A stretch of 64,000 bases of DNA from Campylorhamphus procurvoides (lineage: Eukaryota; Chordata; Aves; Passeriformes; Dendrocolaptidae). The translations under genes were made by a program, and so were the position numbers. The DNA lies in the NCBI GenBank assembly GCA_013396655.1, contig WBMV01000128.1, positions 62,001 to 126,000 of the forward strand. The letters run 5' to 3'. The notes below the pieces were generated by a model. That model saw nothing but the letters and a program-made list of their open reading frames with translations. It had not been told where the DNA came from and did not search any database. Of the stretch, positions 57,811 through 64,000 are shown one piece after another. Each line of letters starts with the position of its first letter. The first letter of the stretch is position 1.

Positions 57811-60800
57811 GTTGCTTTAAAGCAACAATGGAAATAAGGAATGACAGAATCTACATAGTTTTAAAACAGAAGTGGGTCAGTTTATAAAAATAAAGATACA
57901 GGGTTTTTTGCCAGTAATACCAAATAGGTAGAACTTGATACACTGGGAAGTTCCATCCAGTTCATCGATCCTGGGTCAGTCTCTAACCTTAATACTTGGG
58001 CAAATATAACAAGTGTCCATAACAGACAACACTAAAGCTAAACTAAAATTAAAATATTAGTGGCTTTCTGTGAGAGGGTGGGTAATCATTTAGAAGATAA
58101 TATACCCCTGTAGATGCATATAGGAAAGAAAGAAAACAGATGGTAACATTAAAGCCAATACTCTGCACCTTTATTTTTCTACCCTGTAGACTAAAACTGC
58201 ATAAAACATACCTATACACCACTCAGCAGCTCTGACAGAGCCAGTATCTTTTTCTCCTGTAGAAAAAGGAGTCTCAAAGCCTTTTAGATGCGAAAAGTCT
58301 TGAAGGTAACCACTTTTTCATCATGTTTCACATTTTTGTATCTGAATTTCAACACTGAAGGTTCCAGATGCTATAAAAACATTAATGTCATGCAACATAG
58401 CATTAAGGTCATGTCTCACTGATGCAGACTGTACTGATTTAGCCACCCAGCCTGGCAAACTGCTGCCAGTGCCAAACCAATATATATTTTCCCCCCCATA
58501 ATTATACCACTTTTATCCCTGAGTGAGATTTTTCAGACGCGCTATTGTTGTCAGGGACATAAGACTCCATTTCCACTATGCTGCAAACTCTTCCCTGCCC
58601 CCACAATGTATTCAAACTTGTCTTTGCTTTTACTAAACAGTCGTTTCATAATCACAGATTCAACAAAGTGTAGTTGTGCCTAATAGAAGTGCTATACTAC
58701 AGACATGGTCATTTTCTTAATTAACTCTAAAAAAATATAAAGTATCTCTGTACACTACTATTTTGGTTTTTTAACCACCAGAATCCCCTCTCAAGACCCA
58801 GAAGCTGGATCAAAATTTTAAGAAAAGAAGTCTTTGACTGGAACAAGGTAAAACATGTGGGTGTCATGCCAGAAAATAATTAAAAATTAAAACAAACTGA
58901 AATGTTGTGTTTCACGTAAAACATCTTCTAATTACACTGGCAATTGATAAGAAGTAATTTGAGTTGATTTCCTGTTGTTTCCAGAATGGAGTTCGAAAGT
59001 CCAGATTTTTTAAGAAATACAATTTTCATTGTATTAAGCCTCACTGTAATTGATAGAAAAGCTCTCAATGATCTCAAAATAGAAGACCAGCTAACCTCTT
59101 CAGTGGCAAATTATGATGGAAGAGTCTCATGAAATTAACAGTGGCTGTGGTTGGCAGTGCCTGGCGGTGCAGACAGACACCACTTACCCCCAGCATAAAG
59201 GTGCTTGCTCCTTGGGAACAAGCTCCAAACTAGCACCATGCTCCTCCTTGCAGGCTTTCCTCCTAAGACTGGAGGTTCTGGTGCTCAGACACCTGCTGGG
59301 AGAGCAACACCAGTACCTGGCAGGAAAGCCAGGAGGCTCCTGGTCTGTGTAGGTTATGAGTCCTTGTGGAAATGACAGATTAGTTGAGCAGGGTTTGTGG
59401 TTGACTCAACTTTCTCCTCACAAGGAGGCAAGAGCTGGTGGCAGCTCTGGTCACACAGAGCAGCTGGGGCTGCAGCAACCACTGGATGCTGGAGGTTGGG
59501 GCCCAGAGGAAGGCAGAGGACACTGGTCTTTGGGGAAGCAAAGAGCAACCTGTTCAGGGCTTGCCTGGGATGATCCCATAGGGAGCTGCTGTGAAGGCGA
59601 AGGGTGCCCAGGAAAGCTGACTGGTTTCTAAAGGCAACTTATTGACACTTTGGGAATGAACCACTGTGTCATGTGGGAAGACTATCAATACCTGGAGAAG
59701 GTTTGCATGGCTAGTTGAGTAGCTTGTCATTGAACTGACACGCAAAAATGAAGTGGAGAAGAGGTAGAAACAGGGCCAGGCAGTATAGAGCAATGTTAGG
59801 AACTTTGTGTTAAAATTGGAAAGGCCAAAGCCCAGCTGGAACTGACACTGGTGAGGGGCACTGACACTCTGGAAGTGTTAATTTCAAAGTAAATTCAGGA
59901 AAAATATGGACCCAGTGATGGGTGGAGAAGAAACTCTAGTTACAACGGAGCAAAAAAGGCTTAAGTATTCAGTGACTTTTCTCCCCTCATGATTCATAAG
60001 TAAAAGCTGCTTTGGTAATGGCATTATGTGGGCTGGGGAGGGGCAGCCCTTCCTCAGTGGGAAGTTAAGAGACTTGAAAGAAGCTGGATGTCCTCAACAC
60101 CATGGGGTGGGGCTGGGTAGGATTTATCTGAAGATACTGGAGCAGCTGACCAATGTGATTGTGGGATCAGTATACGGGCAAAACATTTTTAAATCAAGTT
60201 TTTTTAAATAACAAAGCTGCTGTGAAGAGGAAAATGGAACAGGCATGTGAACAATTTTAGTTGTAGTTGAGCTGTGTTATCTGTGCTGGCTATTATAATG
60301 AAAGAAATTCCCACAACAGAGTGGGCCATGGGATTTGATTTTCGTACCTCTTGTCCTACTTTTACAAGACAGTACATATAGCAGCTTTCATTAAGACCTA
60401 GGATTTGGTATATCGTATTTCTGAAACAAAAATGAAAAGTTTGCTGAATTTATCACTGAAGGAAGAGGGAAAATCCAACACCAGATGAAATGGTACTTTT
60501 AGAAGCTGATCTTGATATGAGCTTTCACAGCTGGCCTGGGTTAGATAAGCTGGTGCTCTGGTGAAATACTCTTTTGACATCTGAATAGGAAATGCTGTGA
60601 GGAAGTGAGCTCTTACTGCCAGTGGGCTGAGTCCTGAAGTTTCTGCTTAGTTTTACCTCAGCCAAATGCTTGTCTGACTCACATGGATTCCTCTTCAGAA
60701 CCTAGATATTCAAAAGAATAAGCAGGTCATGGTCAAACTGATTCCCCCTTAAAAACAAAATAAAATTACAGAACATTCAGTTTGTGATTCAGTGTGTCAT

Positions 60801-63800
60801 ATTGAATATTAATTTCCAGTTTGGCATCTAGTCTGCCTAAGGCTCCTATCACACTCATCCTGACTCATCTTTCTCTACTTTTCTCGGCTACCAACCTTGC
60901 TATCCAAGTTCTGCCTTAGCAATAGGGATTGCAGATTGGCAAAATGGGGGTGAGTAACCAGCCATCAAACACTGCCACCTTTCTCCTGGTGGGGTGACTG
61001 ATCAGACTGTCTCTCTTCTGCTACTTTCCCAGAGTGCATAGAAATACAATCTCTTTGAGATCAGTAGCTCTCTCAAGTTAAGGTATGTTTAGCCAGGAGG
61101 CTCAAAAGTGAAGGTGAGCAGACAGAAAATGTGGTCAGATAATCCCCATCTCCTTCAGAAACCAAGGTAAATGTATAGTGAATCTGAAAAGGAAGAGAAA
61201 AAAGGAAATTGAGGCTGGTAGTGAGAATTATGGCAGGATCTAATTTTTCCTTTAATTTGCGTCATTAGGAATTCTGGTAATTGGTTTGAATAGGAACTGA
61301 GCTGGACCTTAATTTATCTGTGCATATTTCAAAGAAAAACATTTAATTTGGGAGGTAGTTATCAAAGCTGTAATTTAATAAGAGGAAAAAGGAGGCATTA
61401 TAAAAGAAGCAATGATGTTTGTTCCTTTTTAAAAAATTTCTGTTTGATATTAATATTTGGACATCTTTTGAAACACTAATAAATGCTTTGAAAAACAATT
61501 AAAGGAAAAATGGCTGCTTTGGGGCTAGGTGACGATGTACAATAAATGGCTTGATACACTGGAATAAGTACAAAAAAGGAGAGAAGTGTATTACCAGTTA
61601 AAAAACAGCGAAAGGGACTCATTTAAGACTGAATGCATAAACTCAGCATTACTGTTTTCTGTCTTGTGCTTAGGCAATTTACTTAGGTGAAGATACAGGT
61701 GATACAGTATCAGGGTATATAAACTGAGATCAATTCACTTTCACCTGGGCTATCAGCTGCATGTTCCAAATGACTGTAATGAAATGTAGTTGTTAAAGAG
61801 TTTCGTTCTCCTAATCTTTTAAGTCTAAAATTTTATTTGGATCTTTTCTAGAAGCATCATCCATGTTAACAAATTTTCAAGCTGCTTCTTCAGGTTCAGA
61901 ACAGGATGAGCACTTGCTTTGTTAGTCTGACCACACAGTTTCATAATCAATGAGCACTGGGGTTATTAGTCCTCATGGACTTCATTTGGCAGAGTATGAG
62001 CTAAGCAGTGGTTAAAGATTTAATTTGGGCAAGAGCTTAAGCTTACGTTAAAAGTTATGTGAATTCTGCTGGACAAACATGTCAGGGATACCATGATTCA
62101 TCACACATATTCTGGCATAAGGCAGAAAAGGTGAAGACAGAAGGGGAGAAGCTTTTCTGAGACAAATTCATCTTCCCAAGACCCTGTAAATGGCTCTGGG
62201 CACCTGCAATGTGCAACCTCCAGATGTTTGGAAGTGAACCAGGCAGGAACTGACTCTGCAACTTAATTTCTTGAGGAGCCAGAGAAAACACAGGCTTGTT
62301 AAATAAGTTTTCTGCTTCAGGGTTATTGTGCTTAAATTTGCAGGCTATAATTTAAAAAGAAATCAGACTAGGTGTCCTCTGACAGAAGGCTGTCTACTGT
62401 CTGGCAATCTTCTTTGCTCCTACTTTTAATTTCTCCTGTATTTTTTTCCCCCAAAATGGATCTTCTGTGTTATTCTCTCTAGGTGTCTTTGTCAGATGCT
62501 CAGCATCTTCTCATGACAGAATTTATTGCTTAGTTGTCACTGACCTTGGGTATTCTGAGCTGAAAGCTGATTTGTCCTGGGCAAGAGCCAAGGGTGTCCA
62601 AGAGTGGCACATGAAAGTCACTGGTCAGGCTTCAATGTTCCCATTCACCCCCTGCTTGATACAACTACTGGCCTTATCTCTTCCTGTAGGTTCTGTGTCA
62701 GCTGGGAGGGCAGACAAAACAGAGGAGGCAAAAGAGACCCACACACAAATTGTTTTAAGCAGATGCCTGATGAGATTTAAAAGCCAAAAGGACATTTCAC
62801 AGATGTCTGCAGTAGCCAGAGCTGGTTGTTGGGCTGCCATACCCCACATAACTTCCAGTCCTAGGCAGTAAGCTGTCAAATCAGATGGAGCAAAAATGAT
62901 TTGTCGGCAAAACTCACTACATAGGATGAGTAACTGTATATGGTAGAACTTTGTAAAAGCTTCCAAAGGCTGATCTTGCTTATACAGAAAGAGAATGGCT
63001 GGGATCTGAAACGGAACTGCTAAAAATGCCACTTTCTCATCTGATTTATAAATTTCAATTTTGGGCTGTACTTAGAGCTGTAATCAGTGTTTTGAAAGAA
63101 GTTAATCTCAGAGCATGGGGAGTGACTAATACTATTATTCTTCTTTCAGATTGCTTGCATGCAGCTTCTCTTTCTGATTAGTAAGAATTCTTTACCCGAA
63201 AGTCTCATCTACTTGCAGTCTCTGCATTCATATTCAAGGATTACTTTAATTTAAGAAATTACTTGGATAATTTTCAAAATCTGCTCAACATTTCCTTTCC
63301 CATCTTCCATGTCTTCTCTTGCCGGTATTGGTCTCTGGCTTGCACTTCACAGAATACTATCCAAAATGGAGAAAGTTTGCTATGATCTTGCCTCTTTTGC
63401 TGCAATTGTTTTGAAAATATGGTGTGGAGATAGTGAGTTTCAAAATTACCCCACTTGGGAGCTTCCAGCTCCATTTCCCTTCTCTAAAGAAAGGGACACC
63501 TTTTATTAAAGAGACTATCACCTCCATAGTCTAGAACTCAGCAATTCAAAAGCAAATGAAAAAAATCTGAGCTCTTCTGCTGCTCAGGAGTTTTGCATTG
63601 GCTTAAACAAAGCTAACAGCAAAATGATGGACAGGCAGAAAGCACATCCACACATCCAAATGCAGCTTCAGACACCAGTGCTTCAGGAAAGGGAAAGTCT
63701 TCCTTGTCTTGCTCCTTTCCAATATATTATTTACTCTATGTTTAGTTAGCTCCCTGTTTATTGCAAGGTAGTGCAGTTATCAGTGGCTCAAAGCTTCAGC

Positions 63801-64000
63801 AATTTCTTGCTTCAGCTTCCCAGTTTGAGGAGAAATCGCTGCATTGGGTTTGAACTTCCCTCCCAGGTGGTTGTCTCAGTTTCCCAATGAGTTGCTCCAG
63901 CCACATCAAGTAATTTTCTCTTCCTAAAGACACTTGCACAGAAAAGCCTCTATCTTTTGTAGTTCCCTTCTGGGACTGTTACAGCCTTTTAGGGCAAGGC
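57811..64000. other. Intergenic, no gene seen
   Basis: About 6 kb of AT-rich DNA with a GC-richer patch at about 59110-59640 carrying short open frames on both strands. I looked for CNKSR2 N-terminal exons, the expected neighbour, and saw none. Frames at 62467-62871 and 62625-63032 overlap on opposite strands and match nothing known. Confidence 0.6.

Overview
This is a bird (avian) nuclear genome window. The evidence is a set of CR1 LINE fragments in both orientations with the typical 3' tail (ATTCTATG-like), an old avian endogenous-retrovirus LTR, large AT-rich introns, one CpG island, and no bacterial-style gene packing. The only protein-coding gene I can prove is RPS6KA3 (ribosomal S6 kinase RSK2), on the minus strand. 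The window holds its 5' portion.

Layout, high to low coordinates as the gene is transcribed. From 64000 to about 42500 is upstream intergenic DNA with repeats and no exon I recognise. In mammals the neighbour on that side is CNKSR2, and none of its exons is visible. From about 42500 to 41560 is a GC-rich CpG island with ETS-, YY1- and NRF1-like sites, the likely RPS6KA3 promoter. It contains one ambiguous base (42201) beside a perfect G-quadruplex motif. The coding exon 1 known from mammals (beginning MPLAQLADPW) cannot be found. Intron 1 runs to 29612. Exon 2 is 29555-29611, exon 3 is 7818-7934, exon 4 is 5558-5639, exon 5 is 1867-1947 and exon 6 is 779-858. The later exons lie off the low-coordinate edge. 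All five exons have GT/AG splice sites and compatible phases. Together they encode the N-terminal regulatory region and the N-lobe of the first kinase domain, through the hinge.

The most interesting observation is a candidate alternative first exon inside intron 2 (about 20516-20554 plus 5'UTR). A 13-codon reading frame (MFKFLALRGRSVR) ends in phase 0 at a GTGAGC donor and would splice in frame onto exon 3, replacing exons 1 and 2. RSK paralogues RPS6KA1 and RPS6KA2 are known to use alternative N-termini at the equivalent boundary. A second, weaker candidate first exon lies at 41268-41339, just inside intron 1.

Everything else is repeats, low-complexity tracts and unremarkable AT-rich intron or intergenic sequence. 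I did not find a new enzymatic or defence-type system. Exon numbers assume the human gene structure. Boundaries of repeats are approximate because they were set by eye.
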